Assembly (NCBI GenBank): GCA_021018995.1
Contig: CM037593.1
Span: 11,374,088 to 11,438,087 of the forward strand
From: Chloranthus sessilifolius
Lineage: Eukaryota > Streptophyta > Magnoliopsida > Chloranthales > Chloranthaceae
Direction of reading: 5' to 3'
DNA length: 64,000 nucleotides
The notes beneath the pieces were generated by a model that was given only the letters and a program-made list of their open reading frames with translations, was not told the DNA's origin and ran no database searches. Both the position numbers and the translations under genes were made by a program. Positions 22,780-33,929 of the stretch are shown here, piece after piece (position 1 is the first letter of the stretch; each line of letters opens with the position of its first letter).

Positions 22780-24177
22780 ATGGTGCACTTCTTGCTTGTA
22801 ACAATGCCTGCCCAAGGCCACATAAACCCCACTCTCCAGTTCGCCAAGTCCCTAATACGCACCACCGGCGCCCAAGTCACCTTCGCCACAACAGTCTACG
22901 CACACCGGCGCATGATAAAGCCTACCACCATTACCGACGGCTTATCATACGCCTCCTTCTCCGACGGCTACGATGACGGCTTCAAACCAACAGACGACCC
23001 TACGAGCTACATGGTTAAGGTTAAGGAACTCGGGTCCCGAACGCTTTCCCAACTCATCCTCACTCTTGCTAACGAACGCCGCCCTGTGACATGCGTAGTG
23101 TACACCATGGGCCTTGCGTGGGTCGCTGACGTGGCAACTAGCCTCGACATACCGTCGGTTCTACTTTGGATCCAACCGGCGACCCTGTTCGCCGTTTACT
23201 ACCACTATTTTCACGGATTCCATGGTCTTATCGATAATGACCGAAATGACCCCTCTACTTTGATAGAATTACCGGGATTGCCATTACTCACATTAGAGGA
23301 CCTTCCCTCCTTTCTTCTCGGTTCAAATCCCAGCACTGACACTGTGGTCTTAGCAAGCTTCAAAGAACAATTTGAAACTCTAGATCAACAACCCAAGCCG
23401 ACATGTGTTCTCGTCAACACGTTCGATGCCTTCGAAGGAGAAGCTCTAATGTCCGTCGTTGGGATGGAGATGGTGGGAATCGGTCCGTTGGTTCCATCGG
23501 CTTTTTCGGACAGGAAGGACCTGTTGGACACTTCTTTTGGTGGTGACTTGTTTCGGAATTCAACATACTACATTAAATGGTTGGACTCAAAGCCGTAGGC
23601 TTCGGTGGATTACGTATCGTTCGGCAGCTTAGCGGAGCTGCCGAAACCGCAGATGGAAGAGATTTTGCGTGGGTTGGAAGAAGCAAATCGGCCGTTTTTA
23701 TGTGTTGTGAGGAAGCCCGAAAATGGTACTGATATTTCGGATGGTTTCAGGGATAGGAAAGGAGGGCTTGTAGTGCCGTGGTGTAGTCAAGTTGAGGTGT
23801 TATCTCATCCATCGGTGGGGTGTTTCGTGACACATTGCGGGTGGAATTCGTCGATTGAGAGCTTGGTAATGGGCGTGCCAGTGGTGGGTTTTCCACAGTG
23901 GTCGGACCAAGCGACAAATGCGAAGCTTATGGAGGGGTTTTGGAAGATGGGGGTGAGGGCTAGGGTTAACAAGGATGGGGTATTGGAAGGTGATGAGCTT
24001 AGGAGGTGCTTGGATTTGGCTATGGGAGATGAAGAGGGTTGCGAAGAGATTCGGAAGAATTGTGTGAAGTGGAGGGATTTGGCGAGGGAGGCTGTGAGCG
24101 GTGGAGGTTTGTCGGATCGGAATATTCAAGAGTTCGTGAGGGAGGTGAATGAAGGTCGTTGTAGCAAACTCGAGTGA
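22780..24177 (+). pseudogene. UDP-glycosyltransferase, UGT75-type, with one premature stop
   Basis: The frame is 466 codons from ATG 22780 to TGA 24175-24177 and has no intron. It is continuous except for TAG at 23596-23598 (codon 273). The N-terminal half has the acceptor-side motif PAQGHINP, with the catalytic histidine at residue 14. RPVTCVVYT and LWIQPAT follow, phrases characteristic of the UGT75 group, which includes anthocyanin 5-O-, salicylate- and auxin-type glucosyltransferases. The C-terminal half has VSFGS and a complete 44-residue PSPG box (codons 334-377, from WCSQ to WSDQ), ending in Gln as in glucose-using enzymes. The stop falls in the interdomain linker, so a truncated product would lack the UDP-sugar site. 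No other lesion is visible, which implies recent loss, a segregating null or sequencing error. The acceptor is unknown. Confidence 0.9.
23779..23910 (+). other. PSPG box of the UGT
   Basis: Exactly 44 codons run from W to Q, with HCGWNSS and the final DQ pair that contact UDP-glucose in plant family-1 glycosyltransferases. It is fully conserved despite the upstream nonsense codon. Confidence 0.9.
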
Positions 24178-24920
24178 TGTACCCAATAGTGTTATAATTT
24201 TTTGTGAGACCTAGTAATATTGCAATTTCCTTTTTATTCGTCGAGAATCTATAATAATAAATAATAATAATGAAAATGAAACTATGTATACTCATTAAAT
24301 TTTATAAGTTTAAAGAGTAAAGTAAGAAATAACAACTAGTAAAATACTTTTAAATCTCTTTGGATATAGGGAAAACAAAGGAATACTTAAGTTCGTATTA
24401 TATTTTCCATAGTTTTCCGCAGTTTGGAAGCTGACTTAAGGGTCGGAGTATTTTTTTCGTTCATTTCCGAGTGAAGAGTTCGAGAGTACCCTTCGGCATT
24501 TCAATTTGCAAAGACCTCAGAAAAAATAAGAGAACGCGTGGAGAAGAAAAAGATAAGAGAAGGAAAACACAAGGCACTCATTTTTAAACCCTGCAAAAGT
24601 CGGCATTTGGCGATTAATCCCCATTTTACCGTTTAATTTGAAGGGACGGAGGGAGGAATTTAATACTGAGGTCTTCTTTGAGGTTCATCAGTGGCTAGGG
24701 GTCTTGAATCAAAACAAGGACATGTACTCAAATTTTACTGAATATTCGGTAAAATACTCCCGAATTTTGTGACAGTGTTTAAAGATGAATTTGTGTTAGG
24801 ATCGATGGGGTGATTGAGAATCACACAGAAAAAGCCTTCCACCACCCAACTTTTTAAACAGCACCTCCCACAATTTTTAATAGCCTAAGTTATCTAAATA
24901 GCATAAATTTTTTCTTTTTT
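24178..24920. other. UGT 3' flank, no gene seen
   Basis: AT-rich sequence with ATAATAATA repeats at about 24249-24270. No exon, TIR or RNA gene was recognised. Confidence 0.3.
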
Positions 24921-24924
24921 ACTG

Positions 24925-25095
24925 TTAATAAAGATGTTTTATTGAGAAATAAAAGATACATCCGAATCAAGAACTAAGCGAAGCACTTAGATGGCCTCAA
25001 TGGGGCCAAGTACAAAAAAACAACAGAAAAAACAAAAAGAAAACAGAGCAGCCAGAAGAGAGGGTAGCTAATTCTTCGCCCTCATTGAATCACAG
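24925..25095 (-). mobile_element. LINE-like 3' tail (fragment)
   Basis: Read on the minus strand it gives CTTGGCCCCATTGAGGCC and then CTCAATAAAACATCTTTATT and an A-rich end. This resembles the 3' end of a plant L1-type LINE. No reverse-transcriptase frame is attached. Confidence 0.4.
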
Positions 25096-25539
25096 AAGTC
25101 TCTAATATCTGCCTTGGAGCAGCTTTAGCCTAGCAAAATACATTGGCAGAGTTTAAATGCGCCTTCCTATAAGTAAATGTCTAGAAATACAGATCTAAAC
25201 ATGCTCACTGTTTCTCCCAAGTCCCAAACATCTGATAAATGCACTTACATATGTACCATCCCGAGAAAATTGTGCAGCCAATGACCAGTCACAAAATTCG
25301 CTGAATTTTAATAGAAATCTCAAATAATTCACAAATTTAAGGTTCTACAAATTATTCCTGAATTATTAGTGAATTACTCAAAATTTGAGTGCTTGTAAAA
25401 AAGTCGCAAAACTCCTGAATTTAATCACTATTTTTTTTAAAAAATTATGCTTTTAAATCTTTATTTTTTACTTTCCCTCTCCAATTTTTCATCTGAATGT
25501 TTCCCTAAACTTGCCGATTTTTTTCGGAATTTTCCAAAT

Positions 25540-25770
25540 TTTAACCTCGCCGATTATTACCGAACCAGGTTTGAATCGGGTCGGATTTGAGCCAGCCCAG
25601 CCTTTTCCCTTGATATAATCGGGCTTGATCAGTCTGGCCAGGGTTTAGCCAGGCCGATTTCTTTTACCCATAAAAAATAGAACTGAATCCAGCCTGGATA
25701 CAATATTGGGCCCGAACCAGACTGAGTTCTTTCGGGTTCAAACTTTTTATTTAAGCCCAAACGCGGCCCG
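25540..25770. repeat. GGGTCGG/CCCGACC-rich low-complexity segment
   Basis: Repeated GAACC(A/T)GG, GGGTCGG and GGGCTTGA wording without an ORF. It is similar in kind to 31561-31790 and is typical of decayed small DNA elements. Termini were not found. Confidence 0.3.
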
Positions 25771-25914
25771 ACCGGTTGACAAACCTATTTGTGCCATGAA
25801 GCTAAATCATAGAGTGCTCTGGTGGCAAGGAAGAATATCAACAACTCCTGCAGACAAACCAGATTATGAAGGAATGGTACTCAAACAACACTTATTCTTA
25901 TGAAGAGCATGTAT

Positions 25915-26043
25915 AAGGAATGGTACTCAAATCCCACCACTTGTTGGCCACTCGCACTTATGATGTACGACTGTTTCACGTACTGGGGACTTAGTTGGGT
26001 TCTCTAAGAACCCGGATACCCCCTTTATCAACAAAAAAAAAAA
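25915..26043 (+). mobile_element. 5'-truncated SINE remnant
   Basis: The tail TTAGTTGGGTTCTCTAAGAA, then CCCGGATACCCCC, TTATCAAC and a poly-A of about 12, aligns with the tail of the intact SINE at 28648-28827. A box-B-like ACTCAAATCCCACC lies at about 25925-25940. The left half is lost or strongly diverged. Confidence 0.55.
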
Positions 26044-26117
26044 ACACAAAAAAATTGTGTATGGAGTAAAGCAAATGATGTACCATTCAACAGAGTGATT
26101 ACCACTTGATGTAGCAT

Positions 26118-27899
26118 TCATATAATCACATGGATCATTTCTATTGTTTTTTCCGGGTTTGGGTTTGGGGTCTCACCATCAGCTTTCATTCTTTTTGTAG
26201 GCAGCACACAGGTTCTACGATTGTGTCCATTGCGCTTACATGTCGAACATTGATAGGTGGCGTTCGTTTCACTTGCTGACGGTATCCTATTTTTTCGCGG
26301 ACGGCCTGAGCGAAATATAGCACGGGGTGGTTCTACCACCTCGGTGTCAACTCTGTTCTCACGTACAAGTTCAGGTTCAAGGTCAGGATCATCTCGCTTT
26401 AACTCATCACAATATCTTGGCAGCGCCTTATACAAATACTCCCCGCCACCCATTATTTCTCTCGTAGCTATTTCCTTCGCTTTCCATGCTTTACGGTATG
26501 ACACTACCACACCGTATTCCGTTTCGATATACGAGATTATTTTGTTAGGGTTATAATCAGGGTGTTCCTTCAGTAGCGCCTTTACACAGCTAGCGATCCA
26601 ATGGCTTGTTGCTTGTCGATGGTCTCGTCCACGTTCTAGTGCACCACATGTATGCTGGGTTGTGTGACTTTTAATTTTAAATGATGAATCACCACGCACC
26701 TTAGAAGCATAAATGCGCCATGGGCAAGAGTCAACGGAACACTTTGCTATAACCTTTATTGCACGAGTTGTTACGGGTTGAAATTCGAATTTTTTCAATA
26801 CCGCAAATTCCCTCAAAGCATTTACGAAGTCCCCTTTCGATGCATAAACCTTTCCAACGTCCATGGAAACATCCCTCCTTAGTCGTTTAACCATATCGTC
26901 TCGTAACGCCCCCTCCTCTGGGACATTGTCATCGTCAATCCGCTTACGTGTGGAAAAATCTTGTGTAGATGTCCCATCTTCATTGATGTCGCTATCCAAA
27001 TCAGAGGCAATCCCATCTTTTGAGACATCATTTTTTTCATCGTCATAACCATTCCAATCAAAATGATTGTTCAACGTTAAAGGAGCCGTTGTCGGAATAG
27101 GTGCACGGAGTTGAGGATCCACCTCACCACTGTCCGATGGAAACAAACATCGTTCCCTCCTGCCAACATAAGGTGTCACTCACGAGTATATACACTTAGC
27201 TGATTCTAATCACGTCATTGACGTTAATAATCGCAAACTAATTTTACCTAATGCTCGAAGTTGATGATACAATATCTTCTACATGGCCATCAAAATGGGG
27301 ATCTACTTGGGCGTCAAAAGGTGGATTCTCTTGCTGGGGGTTGTTCGGGAATCTACTTCCGCAATGTAGTGTAGTTGAATCAATGTCTGCTTTGCTCCTG
27401 CTACAGAGAACACTGACCATTAAATATATTTATGCCTTGTTATTTACTACAATTAGAGAAATTGTTATGTAGAATCTTAACCGTACCTTTCTTGTGTAAC
27501 AGATTTCATGCCCATAGATCTGCCATTCTTTTTGGTAGATCTATGCCCTTCTCGATTTCCTTCTACTTTTCTCGTCTTACTAATGTATAAAATTATATGT
27601 TGATGAACATTGGCAGATCCATTAAACATCTCACGGATATCTTCCTCGTTTTCTATGTCTATAGCTAAGGACTGCTGGCCTACGGGGCATGAGTATTTAA
27701 GTATCAAGGGGGTTTCTTCACGAGTCAAATTGGTCACCTCATACATCTTTTCGACAAGTTCTTCATACGTAATGCTGCGGTTAACACTTCTCATTCTTCG
27801 TTTACCTCCAACGTAGACAGATCTATGACCATTATCATTGAGCACTCCATCGTAGAGACAAACCAAAGAGACCTTCGCAATTACTGGTGATTCAGTATT
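26118..27899 (-). CDS. MULE-derived protein without a DDE core (PB1 + DNA-binding + zinc knuckle)
   Basis: Three exons read leftward: about 27899-27487 (PB1-like segment with YDG, YVGG, YEELVEKM), 27397-27248, and 27159-26118. Donors GTACGG and GTAAAA and acceptors GTAGCAG and TTGGCAG give compatible phases at both junctions (2 nt + 1 nt each), so the frame is open throughout. It would encode about 523 residues if translation begins near 27866. The last exon holds an acidic region, the mudrA-type DNA-binding segment with a CxxxxC...HTC zinc finger (about 26720-26640), the 'plug' (SYRKAWKAKE), a short linker, PGR-like basic residues, and a CCHC knuckle (CSTCKRNGHNRRTC, about 26250-26209). The 200 or more residues with the catalytic D-D-E and SWIM domain are missing between LEPEL and RENRV. 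The start codon is unresolved: no in-frame ATG was found near 27866, and an upstream exon ending at the acceptor near 27900 is possible. It could be a domesticated DNA-binding protein or an internally deleted transposon. No TIRs were recognised. Confidence 0.7.
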
Positions 27900-27902
27900 C
27901 CT

Positions 27903-28286
27903 GCATATTCAACATTATTAGAAGACTTCAATCGATTTCCCGGTTGAAACCAGGTGCCAATGAAAATCTTGAGTGTCGATTTCGTAAGAAAAATATTATT
28001 ACCCTCGATTTAATTTCTTCCTAACATTCAATTTTTTTAATAGTACAACAATTTAACCTACAACGATTACTATCGGAAAGAGAGGATGAAATGGGGCTTT
28101 TGGTAAATGAGTGAACCACGGATGGAAAGAGCCAATCATATTTCAAAAAATAAAATAATAAACTAATGATCGCCCACAAAATACTAATGAACACGAAAAT
28201 GGATGAACAATGATGAAAATGAATTTTTATATTAACATACTAAAAATGATGAAAATCGTAGTCCATGAAAATGCATTCTAGCCAAT
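27903..28286. other. Upstream flank of the MULE-derived gene
   Basis: AT-rich, with A-tracts and ATGAAAATG repeats near 28195-28260. It may contain the promoter or a first exon of the leftward gene, but I see no clear TIR or TATA box. Confidence 0.3.
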
Positions 28287-28350
28287 GACCATTTTTTTAT
28301 CAGTAAAGTTGAATATTTCATTAGAGTAAAATAAACAAAGGCAGATCAGG
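28287..28350 (-). mobile_element. LINE-like 3' tail (fragment)
   Basis: The minus strand reads TAATGAAATATTCAACTTTA followed by CTGATAAAAAAATGG, the usual wording of plant L1-type 3' ends. It is very short, with no coding part. Confidence 0.35.
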
Positions 28351-28647
28351 GCCAATAACCATTCTATAAATCCATGAATACATGTATTTTTTTGTAACAT
28401 TACATTTTCTTAATTCTCCATATCAAAGCAATAACAATGCTGCTACTATGAAAATGCTTCAGTTATATGAGTTTCACCTTGCATCAAAGGTCGGTTTTGC
28501 TCCCTCTGTGGCGGTCAGTTTCGGTTCATCAACAGTAACCTCGGTTTGTTCAATTTCCATCTAGAAAGAGCAATCAACACAATGTACATAAAGGAAGAGG
28601 AAATGAAAGAAAAAATATAGCTGCCATCAATTTCAAAGATCTTTTAA

Positions 28648-28827
28648 CCTCAATGGATTTGGCGTGATGGCCAGGTACCCGCCTCAGCAAGCGGGAGACC
28701 TGAGTTCGAATCCCTCCCTTGAAGCCACCCTAGGAATTTTATCCCGTGCTAACTTAGCACATGCCCCAGGATTAGTCGGGTGCTCTAAGAGGCCCGGACA
28801 CCCAGATTATCAAAAAACCAAATTTAT
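28648..28827 (+). mobile_element. tRNA-derived SINE with perfect target duplications
   Basis: This is a 180-bp unit flanked by AGATCTTTTAA at 28637-28647 and 28828-28838 (11 bp, identical). Pol III signals are visible: box A-like TGGCGTGATGGCC (about 28659) and box B-like GAGTTCGAATCCC (about 28702). The body ends GCCCGGACACCCAGATTATC and a short A-rich tail. It is non-coding and moved by LINE machinery. The conserved tail is shared with the remnant at 25915-26043. Confidence 0.85.
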
Positions 28828-28999
28828 AGATCTTTTAAGCATACTGATAAAAAAAACTTATGTAGATTTATGAAGAATATCTTTAGCAATATAAGCTACA
28901 GGTCGGTACTTCTTGTGACTTTGTGAGAACTTTGAACCTATCTACAGTAAAGAATAAAAAGGGAACACATGTATCTACACAATAATTAGACAAGAATGT

Positions 29000-29250
29000 T
29001 TTTGATCAGGAGGATAAGGCTTTATTGGATGAATGCAATGAGCAGCACTTCAACCATTTTCCCTCTCTAACGGCCTCCTAGGATGACTTTCAGGTCCTTC
29101 AGGTTGGGGAAAGAGTTTGGGCAGTCCTTTCCTTTTTCTTCTCCTTTTTGTTTTTTCTTTTCTTTTCTTCTCGGCTCCAGCTCCTCACTGCGGCAATGGT
29201 TTGTATTTTTCTACCTTTTTAATGAATTTCCTTTTACCGATTAGAAAAAG
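29000..29250 (+). mobile_element. LINE-like 3' region (fragment)
   Basis: A pyrimidine-rich stretch is followed by CTCACTGCGGCAATGG and TTTTTAATGAATTTCCTTTT with an A-rich end at about 29245. This layout fits the 3' untranslated end of an L1-type LINE. No reverse-transcriptase homology is visible. Confidence 0.35.
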
Positions 29251-29338
29251 GACGAAATGCAGCTTATAAGTTCACAATCCTAATAAGTTGGTAAAACTTT
29301 CAAGGATTACCAAATAAAATTTACTAATAGGCGATTTC

Positions 29339-29600
29339 TTACCGTAAATCAAGGCATTTTATATCATTTGAAGGAGATAAAACCTGAGGAATCCAAGCAC
29401 TAACGTCAAAGAAATTAAGACAGAGTTGAACTCGAAGATGTTTCAAACGTCTCTGAGATCTAATAGTACACTGAATTCCAACTGTGAGCTTTAAGTATTT
29501 CAAAAAATGTGCACTTTCAGTCAGATTCCGAATACCTTTACCACTCATCCTAACTTTTTCAAGGATCGGACACAGTTCACTTGTCCTACGTTCCGATAGG
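29339..29600 (-). pseudogene. Leucine-rich-repeat exon fragment (F-box/LRR-like)
   Basis: The minus strand is open from about 29590 to 29341. It shows LRR-type spacing: SELCPILEKVRMSG, FLKYLKLTVGI, LKHLRVQLCLNFF and IKCLDLR. It ends at a strong donor (CG|GTAAGA, about 29341). The wording resembles the LRR part of plant F-box/LRR or FBD proteins. No partner exons were located, so it is a gene fragment or one exon of a gene with distant exons. Family assignment is tentative. Confidence 0.35.
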
Positions 29601-29851
29601 AAACACTAATCCCATGGCTAATGTGATCCTTGTGAAGGGTCTTTCAACCAAGGGAATCACACCTCCCTTCTTGCTTGCACTGAACAGGAACCCAGTTTCT
29701 CATATACGTGGCTTTAAGCATGCAGCTCATGGCTTATGGGTATGGCTTAAGCATCCATTGTATATTTGTATGCACAAATATATCAATGCACTGGTGTTTT
29801 CTATCAACATTTCACTTTAAACAAAATATTTAATTGGAGTTCCATAACTAA

Positions 29852-30513
29852 GGGTGCCTCTATTTGCACCCACTGAATCTCTAAGGGCACCACAGCCGAA
29901 ACTGTTGACTGCTTTGAATCAGACAATGGAGATCGTTTTTCGTTCCAATCTTTGACACAATGGATCTTGAGATCATGGGCCTACCATCAGACTATCAAGT
30001 TTCGATTCCACTATGCACACCATTGGTCAAAATATTGTCTGATACCGGTATGTACCCGACGATAGGTACCGGTATCGGAGGTCACCGGTATGGTATATTC
30101 AAAGTACCGTACCGGTGCTTCTCATACGTTTTTGGAATGTATTGGAATGTACCGCATGATACATTCCACTGTATCATCTGGAACCGGTACGTATTGTTCG
30201 ATACGTACCAGTATCAGATCTGGACGATACATACAGGAAAACCGGTATTTACATCCATGCTGCACACATCCCAAAACGAGACCCGAAAATCACGTTTGAA
30301 CATGATGGGTGCCACGTGGTTTTCAGATCACTTTTTTGGCAAGTGTGCCTGTGGAATAAAAAATTGACCGTCTGATGGTACGCCCATGATCTCAATATCC
30401 ACTATGAAGAAGATTGGGACGAAAAAACAATCTCCATCGTTTGATTCAATGCAGTCAATGGTTTTTCGGCTGTGTTGTCCTTAGAGATTCGGTCGGTGCA
30501 AATAGAGGTACCC
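29852..30513. mobile_element. M1 inverted-repeat element, copy a, with an internal insertion
   Basis: The left end GGGTGCCTCTATTTGCACCC and the complement of the right end (GGGTACCTCTATTTGCACCG) pair. The arms continue inward for over 150 bp (TTGACTGCTTTGAATCAGAC; GATCATGGGCCTACCATCAG). About 30003-30260 holds foreign CCGGTAC/GGTATCGG-rich text that splits the arms. It is non-coding. Target duplications are not clear. Confidence 0.6.
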
Positions 30514-31010
30514 AATAAATAATTGCAGTGAAGCTATACACTATAAATGCATTACGCCCTTTTAACTTGTATTGCAATCCCGGTGGGTCACTAGCTTTCA
30601 TTAAAGAATGAATCTTATCACTGGAGGCACTAGAATTCACTAGAGAATAAATATTAGCACAGAGAGTTATTCATAAATGTTGTTGGATGACACTTGGGTG
30701 TAACAACTATCCTTAAGAATCAGTGGGTCCAACAACTATAATTTGTGTTCATGAAAGGGAATCATTTTCCAATGAATCAATGATGGATTATGCTAACGAA
30801 GAAACCTAAAGGCATCAACTGGTCATACCTGAGGTAGAATTATTAGAGTTAGTTGAAGTAGGGTTCCGGGATCCCTATGAAAAGGTAGATTAGTTATAAA
30901 TCTTGTCAATCTCTTCTTTTTCTTTACTTTACATAGCATTCTATATGATAATCTATTTGAGCTAAAACTCGTATCCTATGTAAGGTTTACAAAGTACAAG
31001 GCTACATCTA
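30514..31010. other. AT-rich interval, no supported feature
   Basis: No ORF, TIR or RNA-like signal was recognised. Confidence 0.3.
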
Positions 31011-31014
31011 GAGT

Positions 31015-31290
31015 TCTTAGAATCATGGTATCAAAACTCAGCCGATATTGACGCGTGTGCACATTGAGAACCGATACTGATACCACTCGGATACAAGTTT
31101 CAGGTGGTATCGGTCTAGAGTATTGGTATCGGCCGATACGCGACCATATTGGTCGATATGTCTCAAGTATCGGTCGATATGTTATTGTTTAATAATTTTT
31201 AGATTTTTTTTATTTTTCAGATTTTTTTCAAAAAAAAAAATCCCGTACCGGTATCCCGGGAACTGATACCGAGTTAGATACCTTGCTTAG
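31015..31290. repeat. GGTATCGG-family repeat
   Basis: Dense GGTATCGG, CCGATAC and GGTCGATATG wording with a T-rich middle, and rough inverted symmetry (AGCCGATATTG on the left, ACCGAGTTAGATACC on the right). The same family recurs inside 30003-30260 and at 45450-45590, 50255-50335 and 53210-53275. It is probably a short non-autonomous DNA element of unassigned class. Confidence 0.45.
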
Positions 31291-31560
31291 AATACATAGG
31301 CTTCACTAAATGGCTAACATGTAAGTGAAGAGTGTTTTCAATAGGGACTTACTGAGTCTTGATACAGTTGTTCTAAACATGTACAGATCTAAAACTGTTA
31401 AATGAAGTCGCATAAATGTTCCATTAAAGATAGTAACATCTGAAGGAATACAATGCATTAGTCACTATATCATAAAATTCTTAAGGTCAAAACCAACTCC
31501 TACATGATTTCTTATTCATGACCCATCTAGATTGTAGTGCATAACTGCATATACTCACTA

Positions 31561-31790
31561 TCACTTCGGGCTGTTAATAGGTTGGTTCGACCTAATACCC
31601 GACCTGGCTAAGCCGTGTTTTTTATCGGGCACATAAACTTGACCTGTCATGTCGGGTCGGGCAAGAGGCATCCGACCTGACCTTTGTGTCCTGTTGGGTC
31701 GACTAAAAGGTTGGGTCAGGCATATGCCATTTTTCCACCTGGAAGCCAAAATTTTGGCCTGACCTGACCCCACCCATTGACAGCGCTACT
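31561..31790. repeat. GGGTCGGGC-rich small element
   Basis: The left end GGGCTGTTAATAGGTTGG and right part CCACCCATTGACAGCG give a partial inverted repeat (GCTGTTAATxGG versus CGCTGTCAATGG). The interior is rich in GACCTGACC/GGTCGGG. This is typical of hAT-like MITEs in plants. The 8-bp duplication was not confirmed. Confidence 0.4.
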
Positions 31791-33488
31791 TTCACTGCAT
31801 AGAGAGCTTATTAAACGCAAGGTTTATGAGTTTATCAGAATTTAAATGGCTCAAAACCTTCTTTAACAGGTTTGATTATGAAACACATGAGATAGAAAAC
31901 CGAGTTCTCATAAGCATTTAAACAAACAGGTTATGTGCAGATCCTTTAATTCATCTCATTAACTCCCCCACAACAGTGCCAATCAGAACATTTAGCTGCA
32001 GCAGGGGTTCGAATCAGAAAAAGATAACCTACACTACAACCCAATTAATTTTTTGTTATAATAACCCGAGTACCTACCTACCCACCCTTAAAACCCTCTT
32101 AATATTGAGCTGAATTCTCTTAAACATTTCATCAAATAGGTGCTACTCAAATTAAAAAACCCTCCATAAAATTAACATGTCTGAAAACAAAATTCAACAT
32201 TTTTAACAATTTATGATCAGAATCTACATAAACAATTAGTTTATGATCAGATAAGTACCTAGTTCACTTTTATAGCAATCAGTTTATGCTCTGTGCAGCT
32301 ATCTTAACGGCATGCGAGGAGGTCGACCGGTAATTTGAGTCGAGGAAAGAAGATGAACAGGATAAGGAAGAGGAAAAGGCAAACAGAGACTTTGAAGTTA
32401 CAAAGAGGGCAACATCGTAATACTAGGTATGTATTGGGGTGTTCCGGTAAATTTAGATAGCTGCTACGAGCAACCCAGTTTTTTCTTCCCACACACCAGT
32501 TCTACTTGCTTTTGCTCTCTACTCAGTAGGTAAAGGACAATGTTATATGGCAGCCCGTCACGTCGTGCCACATCAGCCGCCTACACTTTACATGCCGTTT
32601 GCAATTCTCGCGATAGGTAATTGAAACAAATAATAATAATATTTTTTTACCGCTATTAAAGATAACCTTTTTTAACAAAAAGGTTATGTAACCATATTTT
32701 AATTACCAAAAAAGTAGGGTTCCTCTTTTACGAAAATGTCTCACAATACGGGTTGTGAACTGAAAATTAGCTTCGGTAGGCTGGCCTCGAAACATAAAAA
32801 TCAGCTTCGGTGGGCTGACCTCAAAGCATGTACTATAATATCGCGTAATCCCACATAAGTAATTGGAGAGATTTTTATTAGGATGGATGAATTGATAGGT
32901 TTAAACACGCTTCCATGGGTTGACCTCGAAGAAACCTGTATTTAGCCCATGTTGCAACATTTTCGCCATAAAAAATAACCCTAATTTTTTTTATGTTTAA
33001 TAAAGGCCTACAAGACCGATTTGGTAACTTGCAATCAATAATTTTGGGCATGGGAGCCCTGAAAGATTCTGTGGGTGCAATTAAAGGTACCCATCATTTA
33101 AACACCATTTGGAAGTTTAAACGTCGACCTGAGCCATTATTCCTAAAATATAAGGAAAATCATAATGAGCGGAGCTCAAACAACATGCCATCAAACAGCA
33201 TGCCAACAATTGGACGACTGCTCATGTGGCGCAATGCAAGTGGATGGCCCAACCTGCATTATTGGGACCCACTGTGCTTACATGGCGCCGCCTAAGAGAT
33301 CCGTTGAATGACATGTTGTTTGCAATCCATCATATATCGCTGTTCAAAATAAAATGAGATACATTCAGGCCTTGTCTGATAAAACTCATGGAAATAGCTT
33401 TTTTTTTTTAACTTTACATGGGTTTAAAAATAAAATAACTTATGGGAAGTTTTATTTTTAAAATTTTACAATGGTTTGATTTTATTTT
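31791..33488. other. Intergenic interval, no gene seen
   Basis: It has a duplicated phrase with TCGGT(A/G)GGCTGACCTC near 32775 and 32810 and a weaker copy near 32910. M-type wording occurs near 33085-33120. The small ORFs here lack motifs. Confidence 0.3.
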
Positions 33489-33792
33489 TCACTATTCTTT
33501 GCACCATGTATGCCTGTAACTTCACCCCATCTCGTCAGGCCAAAATACATTAATCGCTTTGAATTAAAATATGAATTTTTTTTTTTGTTCCAACTTTTTA
33601 CAAGATGAGTCTTGAGATAATGGGCATACACTCAGATAGTTAGTATTTTATGATATACCCATGATCTCAAGATGCATCATGTGGAAGATTGGGATAAAAA
33701 AACAATCTCCTTTGTCAGCTTCAAAGCAGTCAATACATATTGGCCGAAGGAGATGGGGCGAGATTACGATTTTACGGTGCAAATAAATGGTA
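33489..33792. mobile_element. M1 inverted-repeat element, copy b
   Basis: The left arm CACCCCATCTCGTCAGGCC and right arm GGCCGAAGGAGATGGGGCG are complementary. The inner arms carry TAATCGCTTTGAATTAAAA and GCTTCAAAGCAGTCAATA. It is short (about 300 bp), a nearly pure foldback without the longer loop of other copies. Confidence 0.55.
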
Positions 33793-33929
33793 CGATTATG
33801 AGGTGAGGTTGCTTTGAGTCATTTGGTAAAGATTATGCTCAGTGCGGATCTTTTCACTTATGATCTTTAGATCATGGCCTTCAAATTAAGTGGCCTAGAT
33901 GGTTGGATTATATTTATTGGCGTCGCTGT

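Noticed and set aside
22584..22976. ORFs spanning the TA repeat and UGT start on other frames and the opposite strand
   Set aside because: They are shadows of the UGT reading frame and the TA microsatellite.
28655..28725. tRNA gene
   Set aside because: Box A and box B are present, but the sequence does not fold into a cloverleaf and sits in a 180-bp unit with target duplications and an A-rich tail, so it is a SINE.
29960..30367. 135-residue plus-strand ORF in M1 copy a
   Set aside because: It lies across the M1 arms and the GGTATCGG insertion, with no domain and no homologous frame in other copies.
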